From Microcaldota archaeon (GTDB lineage: Archaea > Micrarchaeota > Micrarchaeia > Micrarchaeales > CABMGC01): a DNA stretch of 47,980 bases. The stretch covers positions 1-47,980 of the forward strand of contig JAJYOL010000006.1 in NCBI GenBank assembly GCA_021796225.1, in the 5' to 3' direction. The notes under the pieces were generated by a model that did no database searches, had not been told where the DNA came from, and worked only from the letters and a program-made list of their open reading frames with translations. Shown here one piece after another: positions 33,513-41,456 of the stretch (its first letter is position 1; the number at the start of each line of letters is the position of its first letter). A program made the translations under genes and the position numbers.

Positions 33513-35024
33513 CTAAACGAACCTGCCTAACCCTATTATATTGGTGTCTCCTCCGAGAAGGCTTGACAAGCCTACCACGGCAGAGAGCGATACCAGTACA
33601 TTGAGTATATTCATTATGTATCCCGTTACCCCCATTATTCCGTATGCATTGAACAGTGCAAGAGTTGCTTTGGCCATCGTTTTGGGCAGGAAGCAATCGT
33701 ATCCCGGCGGAGTCATAATGCTCGTTCCGGTAAAGCCTGTGAATATTCCTCCTGCACTTGAAACGGTATCTAAAATACCGAATGCCGCTCCGGCTAGCGG
33801 AACAAGGTAATAACTTGAAAAACCAAATTCGACACCGAGAATACTGGAGTAGCTTCTAACGCCGTTCCCCGGATCCCCTGCGGGATAACAGTCGTAATAA
33901 TTCAGTATTTCCGCAACATTCGGGAATTTGAAAAAGTTCAACTGATATGTTACTGCCTGCGATATTTCCGAGTCCTGCAGTGGCAATTCCTTTATCTGCA
34001 TTGAAGGTATGGAATTTGTGCCTATTATCTGCACGCATCCCTGCTGATTGCCCGGTTCCAATCCTTTCGGACCGTATTGGCACAGTACATTACTATTACC
34101 AAGCGATGTGTATTCAAGCAAAACCAGCATCGGTGTTATTATCAATGCAACAAGGACAAATGCTATGATGAGCCCTCCAATCCTTCTCGTGAAAAAGAAC
34201 GTCCTAAGTATTATTCCCGCAGCGAGCATGTACGGCCACCCGTACATGATCAGAAGTATGACAACCATTTCGACAAAATACATGTAAAAGAGGGCAGTAG
34301 CCATTATTTCTATGGGTGGATTTGTAACCCTGTTGAATATGTATCCGACGTAAGGCATGTATGTTGCCGTAATCTGTACCGCATCATATGTGCCTTGAAA
34401 CGGTATGGCGCAAGTCACTGGCATGCAGAATGTCGTTACGGAGTGAAAAGTTCTCAACCATTGCAGAAATCCTTCAACGTAATAAAGTGCATTCAGGTTG
34501 TACAGCGTCTGGTTTGTCATGTTTGCATCTATAACATACGATGCCGCCAATGCGTAGTCCAAATTCGCCGTCATACTGTTTCGCTTGTTAGCAGTCGCTA
34601 TTATCTGATTGCATATCTCACTGGTCGGTCCGGGATCTTTGCTGTTGACGAATGCTATTGCTGAATCAGCCAGATGCGGAGAATTGCATACTGAAGATAT
34701 GCTGCTCGGAGATATCTGCATCGTCTTTGTCGATGTAAGCGTCGTGCCGAATATGGTGAGAATACCTATTATTAATACGACAAGCACCACTGTTCCAATT
34801 GCCTGATAAAATTCTGCAAGAGCTTGCCCTTTGACCTTTGCATTATTCAGTGCGACTCCTAACATGTAATAAGCTGAGGTAAGCATCACGCTGAGCAACA
34901 CTGCTGCGATTATGATGGGGATCCAGTTTTGGAATTGTGAATAGCCTGTTTCGAGACCGGCTGCACCTACCGAAACCGCGAACATTGCGGCAAAAATTAT
35001 GAAAACAGCTGTCTTGTTTACCAT
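33513..35024 (-). CDS. VirB6/TrbL-like polytopic membrane protein, paralogue 3 (longest)
   Basis: At 503 residues this is the largest member. A signal-like helix (KTAVFIIFAAMFAVSVGAAG) is followed by the motif AKVKGQALAEFYQAIGTVVL, an extended outside loop of about 140 residues with six or more Cys, the core motif IILRTFFFTRRIGGLIIAFV, and a second large outside loop rich in Gly/Cys/Tyr. The enlarged loops set it apart from its paralogues and suggest surface exposure. The ATG overlaps the previous stop (TGATG). Confidence 0.75.
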   Translation of the reverse strand: MVNKTAVFIIFAAMFAVSVGAAGLETGYSQFQNWIPIIIAAVLLSVMLTSAYYMLGVALNNAKVKGQALAEFYQAIGTVVLVVLIIGILTIFGTTLTSTKTMQISPSSISSVCNSPHLADSAIAFVNSKDPGPTSEICNQIIATANKRNSMTANLDYALAASYVIDANMTNQTLYNLNALYYVEGFLQWLRTFHSVTTFCMPVTCAIPFQGTYDAVQITATYMPYVGYIFNRVTNPPIEIMATALFYMYFVEMVVILLIMYGWPYMLAAGIILRTFFFTRRIGGLIIAFVLVALIITPMLVLLEYTSLGNSNVLCQYGPKGLEPGNQQGCVQIIGTNSIPSMQIKELPLQDSEISQAVTYQLNFFKFPNVAEILNYYDCYPAGDPGNGVRSYSSILGVEFGFSSYYLVPLAGAAFGILDTVSSAGGIFTGFTGTSIMTPPGYDCFLPKTMAKATLALFNAYGIMGVTGYIMNILNVLVSLSAVVGLSSLLGGDTNIIGLGRFV

Positions 35025-36259
35025 CACATGTTACCCCAGAAAGGTCCTACTCCTATCGCACCCGAAATGGATCCCAATCCTCGAGCCAAACCTTGTGCAA
35101 AACCTATTGTTATTGCAATGTCAAGTGCTATAAGTACGAGGCTTGAAAACATATATTCGGAAATCTCTATTCCATAACCGTTTACCTGCGCCGGTATTTC
35201 GGCTATGGCACCCATTAAATTTATAAACTCCTGTCCGAGACCTCCATTTCCGCTTATTGCACCCCCAAAGAACAGCCCATCAATACTTACGGTACTTCCA
35301 AAAACGCCGAGCTTCAACGGTGTATTGCTATCGAGAATACTGCTGAATGGCAAGTTTATCAGCATATCATTCTGTGCGTATGCGTAATACGGGTTGCAGC
35401 TTCCAGTATACTGCTGCGTTATATGTCCCAAGTCCATCACGTTATTGCTGAAATTCAAACCCACGTTATTCGTGCAAAACATCCAGTTTATGGCATAATT
35501 ATTGAATACCAGTGTTAGCGGAAGGATGAAGTAAAACGCTATCGCTATGGCAAGGAATGCGTCAGCAGCTTCACGAAGTTTCGGCCCTCCAAACGGTATC
35601 ATGCGTATGACGAGCGCTAATGGAACCATCATGGTTATGGCAAAGGATTGCGCAAGAACCAGCAACAACCACATGATGAAAAGCACCCCGTACGATACCA
35701 TCATCATAACCGTATACGTGCTGGTTGAAACGCTCGCATAACCGTAAAAGATTCCAAGTATGTTTGCATTTAAAATCAATCCCGATCCATGTTGTACTAT
35801 CTTTTCCGTTATTCCTATGATAGCTTCGGCCAGGTTTCCCGCAATTAGGTAATTTATGCTTGTAACATACATATCTCCGAATATCTGCCCGCTGGTAGTA
35901 AACAACAGGTTGTTCATGTACAATTGTGCGAATTGAAACGGATCTTGGTAGGTGCCTGCCGTAAGTCCCTGGGTCATCGAATTGCCCATCTGGCATCCGA
36001 GTCCAGCAAAAATCACCAATATCAATATTATAAACAAAGCTATGATACCCTGTACTATCTCCGCTTTGACTATACCTCTGAGTTTTTCCCTTCTTGTTGT
36101 GGAAAGGAAACTGCTAAGTGCATATATCAATCCTCCAACTGAGATAGCCAAAAGCACAATGATTGTGGATATCGCAATCCAATCTCCCTGGTTCAACGCA
36201 CCGAATGTACACGTTTCGGATGCCGCACCGGCAACTGTGTTAAGCAGTATTAAATTCAT
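35024..36259 (-). CDS. VirB6/TrbL-like polytopic membrane protein, paralogue 2
   Basis: This protein of about 411 residues has roughly seven membrane helices. The first motif is REKLRGIVKAEIVQGIIALF. The core motif is the most divergent of the six (LVIRMIPFGGPKLREAADAF), keeping the Arg and Pro but with the GG pair moved. Outside loops hold a few Cys (MFCTNN, SCNPYY). The start is either ATG at 36259 or TTG at 36271, both close to the end of the preceding gene, so translation is probably coupled. Confidence 0.72.
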   Translation of the reverse strand: MNLILLNTVAGAASETCTFGALNQGDWIAISTIIVLLAISVGGLIYALSSFLSTTRREKLRGIVKAEIVQGIIALFIILILVIFAGLGCQMGNSMTQGLTAGTYQDPFQFAQLYMNNLLFTTSGQIFGDMYVTSINYLIAGNLAEAIIGITEKIVQHGSGLILNANILGIFYGYASVSTSTYTVMMMVSYGVLFIMWLLLVLAQSFAITMMVPLALVIRMIPFGGPKLREAADAFLAIAIAFYFILPLTLVFNNYAINWMFCTNNVGLNFSNNVMDLGHITQQYTGSCNPYYAYAQNDMLINLPFSSILDSNTPLKLGVFGSTVSIDGLFFGGAISGNGGLGQEFINLMGAIAEIPAQVNGYGIEISEYMFSSLVLIALDIAITIGFAQGLARGLGSISGAIGVGPFWGNM

Positions 36260-36263
36260 TTCA

Positions 36264-37514
36264 TCACGCAAGTTTCAGTTTGCCGCCCAAATTCAACCTT
36301 ATTGTTCCTCCAAGAGATTTGGCTATGCTGTCCGTCAACGGATATATTATCATCAAGTCAAGAACAAACAACAAAAATTGCACTATCAAATAGAATGCAT
36401 AATGTATTACATCGTTTACGAATGGGAATATTCCTCCCAACATCGCTTCCAACCCATAATTTATCGAAGCCGTGTTATCAAGCATTGCCGTGACGGAAGA
36501 TACTAATTGGGAGTTAGCTATGACGTATATTGTTCCGGTGAATGGATTAGTTACTATTATTGGGCTGGGCTGAGGAAGGACATTGGCTGCCCATGCCGAC
36601 ACTGGCAAATTCAACAACACGAGCGTTGCGGGAAATATGAGCGCCATCGATATACCCATCGCAATAAGCGTGCCTCCTACCCCTCTTACTACAGGAAATG
36701 CGCGGAGCACGAGTCCCATCGGTATCAGGACTGTAAGTCCGACAGAAACGAGTAATGGCAATCCGGGTATCATTATTCCATCAAGTGCTGTGACAGGGAA
36801 AAGGACATACTGTGTCAAATCGTATATCATAGATTCAAAGTGCTGTATGATTATGTTACCAGATTCGAGCATGAAGTTTTGGTATATATTCATGATAAAC
36901 CCGGAAAGTATGGCACTACCGCCATCGGGAGGTATCAACGGCAATGGGATCGGCACCCAAAGCCCTATTACCATATTTTGGAAAACGCCTATACCTATGC
37001 TTTCCGCACCTATGAACTCCCATGCAGGCTGTACTGCATTTCCAACACTGCAAAAATACGATTCCGATGCGGTTATCAAAGCGCCTATGTTAGGTATGTA
37101 ACTGTTTCCAGGGCTGTGGACCCCGGAAACGATAAGGGCTATGCTGCTAACAAGCGTTATGATAGTATAAATGGCGGCTACGAGAAGTGCGGATTTCGCT
37201 ATCTCGTAATATTCGCCGCTAAGCCAGCTCTTGAGCTTCGTTCCTGGCAGCACCGCGTTTATCATGTATCCTACCGCAACGACATCTATTGCAAGCGACA
37301 GGGCAATAATCGAAAGCGCTATTGCGGTCGACTCGCTGGGCAGCGGTATACTTCCTCCAGTCGCGGTATTCGACAGCCCGGAAATCCCTCCCGTCTGGCA
37401 TGCCTGCGTATAAGTAATGTAATGCGTCTGGCTTGCACTAGCGGTCTGCGCGGCAGCTATGTGTGCAGCAAAAACCGTAAAAATCAGGATCAGGATTCCT
37501 GAGGTCAAGCGCAT
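36264..37514 (-). CDS. VirB6/TrbL-like polytopic membrane protein, paralogue 1
   Basis: The first gene of the array encodes 416 residues, with a signal peptide (MRLTSGILILIFTVFAAHIA then AAQT) and about seven membrane helices. Motifs: GTKLKSWLSGEYYEIAKSAL and LVLRAFPVVRGVGGTLIAMG. The C-terminus ends in a basic, glycine-rich segment that should face the cytoplasm. A TATA box about 29 bases upstream of the ATG marks the promoter for the whole array, which continues through six genes with gaps of at most eight bases or short overlaps. Confidence 0.77.
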   Translation of the reverse strand: MRLTSGILILIFTVFAAHIAAAQTASASQTHYITYTQACQTGGISGLSNTATGGSIPLPSESTAIALSIIALSLAIDVVAVGYMINAVLPGTKLKSWLSGEYYEIAKSALLVAAIYTIITLVSSIALIVSGVHSPGNSYIPNIGALITASESYFCSVGNAVQPAWEFIGAESIGIGVFQNMVIGLWVPIPLPLIPPDGGSAILSGFIMNIYQNFMLESGNIIIQHFESMIYDLTQYVLFPVTALDGIMIPGLPLLVSVGLTVLIPMGLVLRAFPVVRGVGGTLIAMGISMALIFPATLVLLNLPVSAWAANVLPQPSPIIVTNPFTGTIYVIANSQLVSSVTAMLDNTASINYGLEAMLGGIFPFVNDVIHYAFYLIVQFLLFVLDLMIIYPLTDSIAKSLGGTIRLNLGGKLKLA

Positions 37515-37537
37515 GTTTAATAGTTGCCCTTATCAAG

Positions 37538-37549
37538 ATATAAATATAC
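37538..37549 (-). promoter_or_regulatory. TATA box for the six-gene VirB6-like array
   Basis: The minus strand reads GTATATTTATAT about 25 to 35 bases upstream of the ATG at 37514, consistent with a nearly leaderless operon transcript. Confidence 0.6.
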
Positions 37550-37563
37550 TCTTGGCAACGGAA

Positions 37564-38322
37564 TCAGTGCGACAAAAGCGGGAACTTTCTCATGTACGCT
37601 TCCGTCTGCAGTATGACAAAATACGGCAGTATGACTATCGAAATGAGGAAAAGCATGACGTATCCCGATACGACGGGCCCCCAAGGTATAGCTATTATTA
37701 TCGCGTCAAGAACCGATATTGTAACTGCAAAGAGCAGTACCCATATCGCGTAGTATTGCGGCGAGCTCCTTATGAGCTTCACGCTGTCCGTTATAGCCCT
37801 TCCCACCCGCTTGTTGTCTATCACTACCGCACTCGGCGCATAGAACATGACCGTTCCTATCAGAAGCCCGAATATCGCGGTTATCAGCACCGCGGCAGAC
37901 GGGAAGAGGGCGTAGCTTGCAAGATTTACCGCAAGAAGGAGAAAGCCGTATATCATGAGTATTACGAATACCTTTCCAACGTGTTTTTCTATTTCCATCA
38001 GGGCTCTCTTTCCTATTCCCGAATGCGTCTTTCTGGATTTTACTATCAGGCTTATCGCGACATACGCGAAGCTCAGGAAAAGCAGCGTGAATATGTACGA
38101 TACAACTATGACTGCAATGCTGAAAACGCTTATGCCTGCCATCCCCGCCCCGCTGAGGAATATCCCTCCAAGCGTTACGTACGTGGACAGATGTGCGGCT
38201 ATCGGTATTATGAATGCTATTGCGAACGGTATCGAAAAGAGCCAAACGAGTTTAAGGTTCTCCGCATACGTTCTGCATGCTTCCTGCAGCAATCCAGGCA
38301 TGTTTTCCCTCAGCCTATACAT
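37564..38322 (-). CDS. Six-helix membrane protein of unknown function
   Basis: The 252-residue protein has about six hydrophobic helices and cytoplasmic basic segments (VKSRKTHSGIGKRALMEIEK and DNKRVGRAITDSVKLIRSSP). Its general look resembles the glycerophosphoryl-diester/DUF4013-type integral membrane proteins of archaea, but I cannot name a family. It lies 50 bases upstream of the VirB6-like array on the same strand, separated by that array's promoter. The ATG at 38322 is preferred over a TTG three codons earlier. Confidence 0.65.
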   Translation of the reverse strand: MYRLRENMPGLLQEACRTYAENLKLVWLFSIPFAIAFIIPIAAHLSTYVTLGGIFLSGAGMAGISVFSIAVIVVSYIFTLLFLSFAYVAISLIVKSRKTHSGIGKRALMEIEKHVGKVFVILMIYGFLLLAVNLASYALFPSAAVLITAIFGLLIGTVMFYAPSAVVIDNKRVGRAITDSVKLIRSSPQYYAIWVLLFAVTISVLDAIIIAIPWGPVVSGYVMLFLISIVILPYFVILQTEAYMRKFPLLSH

Positions 38323-38372
38323 GCCAATCAAGTATTAAAAACATATCGCGGTTGCATCATTCTGCAAATCCG

Positions 38373-40274
38373 TCATTTTACATACGCGCTTTCATTCACC
38401 ACGTCGTCGGAATAATAGACGTATTTCGTATCGTAAATCATCGCATGAAGCCTAGTTGCCCTGTCTGTGACATGTTGCCCTTCTATCACCGCATGTACGT
38501 CGTAAATACCATCTTTTCCAACAAGATTTATCCTGTTGTAATTGACATAACATGTATAACTATCGTTGCATTCCGGATGCGTGCCGATCAGGCTGTTGTT
38601 GATTCCGTATATACCATACACCATCGTATAATTGCTATATCCCTGCAGGTAAAGGTATACCGTTCCGTTTGTCATGTTTGAATAATGCAGTTGTGCGTCG
38701 TATATCGTATTATTGCCGATATAGCTTATACTCTGATTTGTAATACGCACGTCAAAGTTCGAAAGATACTGCATGTGATACAAATATATTCCAATGACAA
38801 ATACCATTACGATTATCAAAAGCGCCAGATAAAACACACCGATATTTCTATGCAGGTATCTCGTAATCAATCCTCTGTCCTGTTTTTCCTTCTTTACCGC
38901 AGCCAAAGCAAATGCGCCGAAGAACAGGAAGAACGTATAATATTTACCCAAAGTGTGAAACAGCACCATCATAGGCATGAGAGATAGAAATGGCACAAGA
39001 ACCTTCCTATCGAAGAATAACAGAAGAGTTATTGACAATATCGTAAACATTGAAAACGCAAAAACAGCCGCATCTATCGGGACATGATATCCAAACAGCA
39101 TCAAAGAACCAGTTGGCGGTATTCCAAATGGAAAAAGATTTCCTATCGGTGCAAATACCGCATCAAAATATGCTCTGGGGTTTGCAATTATGAAAACACT
39201 GTTTATAAGAAGGAACACTGCAACGGCTCCTGCAGCTTTTTTCATGCCCTTTAACAGTCCCTCTCTGTTTAATGCATATACCAACATCAGTATTATCGGT
39301 ATCCATGCTTCTTCCTGTAACGATGCGGCAATTCCTAATGGTATAAAGGAATATTGACTATCAAGTTTCACATATGATATGACAAGAAACAGCAGTACAA
39401 GGTAGTCTACTGGACTTGTAACCGTACTAAGCATAAATACAAACATGGCAATAAATCCGAAATCAAATCCGCGCAACTTTTTTTCATTGAGCAGTATTGC
39501 AATGCCACTTACGAGCAAAAAGATAAATATCGAAACTTCTATCTTGACGCCGATGTGCGATATATTGTATATCGTAGGCAACGAGAAAAGATAGAATGGG
39601 ACAGCAACTATAAAGTAAAGGGCAGGGTAGTTGGTTTTGCCGATAACTTCGTTATTCATCGTCAGCGTTCCGCCCGCCGTGGAAAAATTAGAATAGATGT
39701 ACTTTGCAAACGATTCCGCATAGGGGTTTTGCTGCATCAAAATGCTTTTAACGTCTAAGGCGCTTATAATTGTCTCGTCTCCTACCTGAAACGATTTCAC
39801 AATATATACGAAAAAAATAATACTGATTAAGAAAGCAATGGCGAGAAGAAAAAGTCCTAATCTGATCTGTTTTTTTGCAAAAATAAAATATGCTCCGAAG
39901 GCAGAGCATGCAAACGTGGGGATTAGGAACAAGAGATAAATTCCGAATTCACGTGCATATCCCAAACCCTTAATTATCGTATAAACTGATGCAATTTTAG
40001 CATGAAATGAAAATAATATCACAAACGCTATCGTGAGGATTATCGGAAGGATTAATCTCACATTTTTTCCATCAATGCCTGTTAACTGTTTTCCTGATGC
40101 TATCAATCCATAGATTATGAAATATATGAATCCAGCCGCGATATACAATACAGATAATGCGTTATACGCTAAAGAACTCGAATATGTTTCATTACTAACA
40201 ATCAAAAAATACGCAAACGATAAAAGCGCCATATAAAAAGCAGCCTTTTCATATCTGCTGCCGCTTGCATCCAT
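38373..40274 (-). CDS. GT-C-type membrane glycosyltransferase candidate
   Basis: The 633-residue protein has about twelve membrane helices and a C-terminal outside domain of about 130 residues with several NxS/T sequons and a Cys pair (CNDSYTC). The first long outside loop contains VGDETIISALDVKSILMQQN, placing an acidic pair (Asp-Glu) where GT-C lipid-sugar transferases keep their catalytic acid. A second loop carries QEEAW. This layout suggests a polyprenyl-phosphate-sugar-dependent transferase that glycosylates surface proteins or lipids. Its place between the pilin-like genes and the VirB6-like array suggests modification of that apparatus, which is inference. A TATA box lies at 40297-40305. 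Confidence 0.6.
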   Translation of the reverse strand: MDASGSRYEKAAFYMALLSFAYFLIVSNETYSSSLAYNALSVLYIAAGFIYFIIYGLIASGKQLTGIDGKNVRLILPIILTIAFVILFSFHAKIASVYTIIKGLGYAREFGIYLLFLIPTFACSAFGAYFIFAKKQIRLGLFLLAIAFLISIIFFVYIVKSFQVGDETIISALDVKSILMQQNPYAESFAKYIYSNFSTAGGTLTMNNEVIGKTNYPALYFIVAVPFYLFSLPTIYNISHIGVKIEVSIFIFLLVSGIAILLNEKKLRGFDFGFIAMFVFMLSTVTSPVDYLVLLFLVISYVKLDSQYSFIPLGIAASLQEEAWIPIILMLVYALNREGLLKGMKKAAGAVAVFLLINSVFIIANPRAYFDAVFAPIGNLFPFGIPPTGSLMLFGYHVPIDAAVFAFSMFTILSITLLLFFDRKVLVPFLSLMPMMVLFHTLGKYYTFFLFFGAFALAAVKKEKQDRGLITRYLHRNIGVFYLALLIIVMVFVIGIYLYHMQYLSNFDVRITNQSISYIGNNTIYDAQLHYSNMTNGTVYLYLQGYSNYTMVYGIYGINNSLIGTHPECNDSYTCYVNYNRINLVGKDGIYDVHAVIEGQHVTDRATRLHAMIYDTKYVYYSDDVVNESAYVK

Positions 40275-40296
40275 ATTAATCCTTTAAGCTATATGC

Positions 40297-40305
40297 CTTT
40301 TATAC
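40297..40305 (-). promoter_or_regulatory. TATA box for the GT-C gene
   Basis: The minus strand reads GTATAAAAG, 23 to 31 bases upstream of the ATG at 40274, consistent with a nearly leaderless transcript. Confidence 0.6.
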
Positions 40306-40378
40306 TCGAACATTAAATTTTTGATCCGTATCTATTAGCTTATTAGGCAATCTCAAAATTAGATCAAAAGTCTATTAA

Positions 40379-40409
40379 AAAAAGAACAGATGCCGCAAAA
40401 AACGCGGCA
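40379..40409 (-). terminator. Intrinsic terminator after the VirB2-like pair
   Basis: On the minus strand TGCCGC pairs with GCGGCA (40404-40409 with 40391-40396) around a T-rich loop and is followed by TCTGTTCTTTTTTT. It lies about 30 bases after the stop of the pilin-like gene at 40438. Confidence 0.7.
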
Positions 40410-40437
40410 CCATGTAGTTATAAAATACTAGTAAGTT

Positions 40438-40845
40438 TTATAGTTGCCCGCAGGTTCCTATATAACCCGTGCCTCCACCAAGGTTTGTTATCATGTTTAC
40501 AAGGTAAGGTGCAAGCAGTACGAGTATTATCCCGACTATTCCTCCCATGATCATACCGAGTGACCATCCCTGCAGGTTTCCTCTCAGGTTACCCGCGGCA
40601 GGAAGCATGTGCGCACCTGCGTAAAGGCTGCCTCCGGCAATGAACAGGAGCAATGCAAGTATGCCTATCACGGTTCTTATTTCGCCGACTATTGCACATA
40701 GACTCAAGGAAAGTGCTGAAACACTCCCTGTTCCGGTACCTGTCGTTGTCGCTGAAACAATTGTGGCAAAGATCGTTCCTACCACGAACACATAGTACAA
40801 CATCTTCAGGTTTTTCAAAAACCTTGGGTTCTTTATCAAATTCAT
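40438..40845 (-). CDS. VirB2/TrbC-like pilin candidate (copy A)
   Basis: The 135-residue protein has an N-terminal helix that looks like a signal ending near residue 35 (FVVGTIFATIVSA), then a mature part with two membrane helices (VIGILALLLFIAGG and MIMGGIVGIILVLLAPYLV). A short basic/hydrophilic turn (AAGNLRGNLQGW) joins them. This two-helix hairpin with small residues is the architecture of VirB2/TrbC pilins. The mature C-terminal half is nearly identical to copy B. The ATG at 40845 follows GGGAGATAAA; ATG at 40857 is possible. A TATA-like ATATTTAAA on the minus strand near 40925 may give it its own promoter. Confidence 0.75.
   Translation of the reverse strand: MNLIKNPRFLKNLKMLYYVFVVGTIFATIVSATTTGTGTGSVSALSLSLCAIVGEIRTVIGILALLLFIAGGSLYAGAHMLPAAGNLRGNLQGWSLGMIMGGIVGIILVLLAPYLVNMITNLGGGTGYIGTCGQL
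40520..40623. repeat. 104-bp perfect direct repeat, copy 1
   Basis: Inside pilin-like copy A, this stretch is identical base for base to 41026-41129 in copy B, 506 bases away. It codes for the turn and second membrane helix. Flanking gene sequence is diverged, so recent gene conversion or strong sequence constraint is implied. Confidence 0.95.
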
Positions 40846-40943
40846 TTTATCTCCCATTCAGTATTAACATTGCATATTATGCCTTTTCCTCTTCTTATAT
40901 CTATTCTCATTGGTTTAAATATCTTGCCTATGAACGAAACTTA

Positions 40944-41333
40944 TTACGTAACGCACGTTCCTATGCCTTCGGATGCGCCTCCGCCTATGCCTATTATCAT
41001 ATTCAGTATATACGGTGCAATAAGCACGAGTATTATCCCGACTATTCCTCCCATGATCATACCGAGTGACCATCCCTGCAGGTTTCCTCTCAGGTTACCC
41101 GCGGCAGGAAGCATGTGCGCACCTGCGTACATCGTACCTCCCGCAATGAAAAGAAGCAATGCGAGCACTCCTATTACCGTTCTGAAAGAAGTCACTATGC
41201 TGCAAAGGCTTGCGGTAAGCGTGCTTACCTGCTGATTGACCGTTGAGCTGGTCGATGCCGATACGAGCGCTCCTGCCATTGCCACTGCCAAAACCATGAA
41301 ATACAAAGTCTTCAATGTCTTAAAGAAGTTCAT
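40944..41333 (-). CDS. VirB2/TrbC-like pilin candidate (copy B)
   Basis: The 129-residue protein has a signal-like N-terminus (KTLYFMVLAVAMAGALVSA), a short Ser/Thr-rich mature start, then two membrane helices (VIGVLALLLFIAGGTMYAG and MIMGGIVGIILVLIAPYIL), and ends with GTCVT. It is the upstream partner of copy A. A TATA box on the minus strand (GTATTTAAGG, about 41373-41382) and an AAGGTAGAG site precede the ATG. Two abundant pilin-like subunits with separate promoters would fit a filament or membrane pore made of mixed subunits (inference). Confidence 0.75.
   Translation of the reverse strand: MNFFKTLKTLYFMVLAVAMAGALVSASTSSTVNQQVSTLTASLCSIVTSFRTVIGVLALLLFIAGGTMYAGAHMLPAAGNLRGNLQGWSLGMIMGGIVGIILVLIAPYILNMIIGIGGGASEGIGTCVT
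41026..41129. repeat. 104-bp perfect direct repeat, copy 2
   Basis: Identical to 40520-40623; see that entry. The identity stops abruptly on both sides (preceding base t against c, following base a against c). Confidence 0.95.
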
Positions 41334-41456
41334 TGTCTCTACCTTAAACTTAACAAGCTTTAGTTTTTCACCTTAAATACTTTTGTGATGCGGGTAAAAG
41401 CAGCTTTAAATATCTAACTGCGTTCTCACGCTCTAATCGTAAAGAATCCGTACTGT

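Noticed and set aside
37459-38415. 318-residue plus-strand frame overlapping the six-helix membrane protein gene
   Set aside because: Its product is rich in Tyr/Arg/His/Cys, typical of the antisense of hydrophobic membrane genes, and spans two well-supported genes on the other strand.
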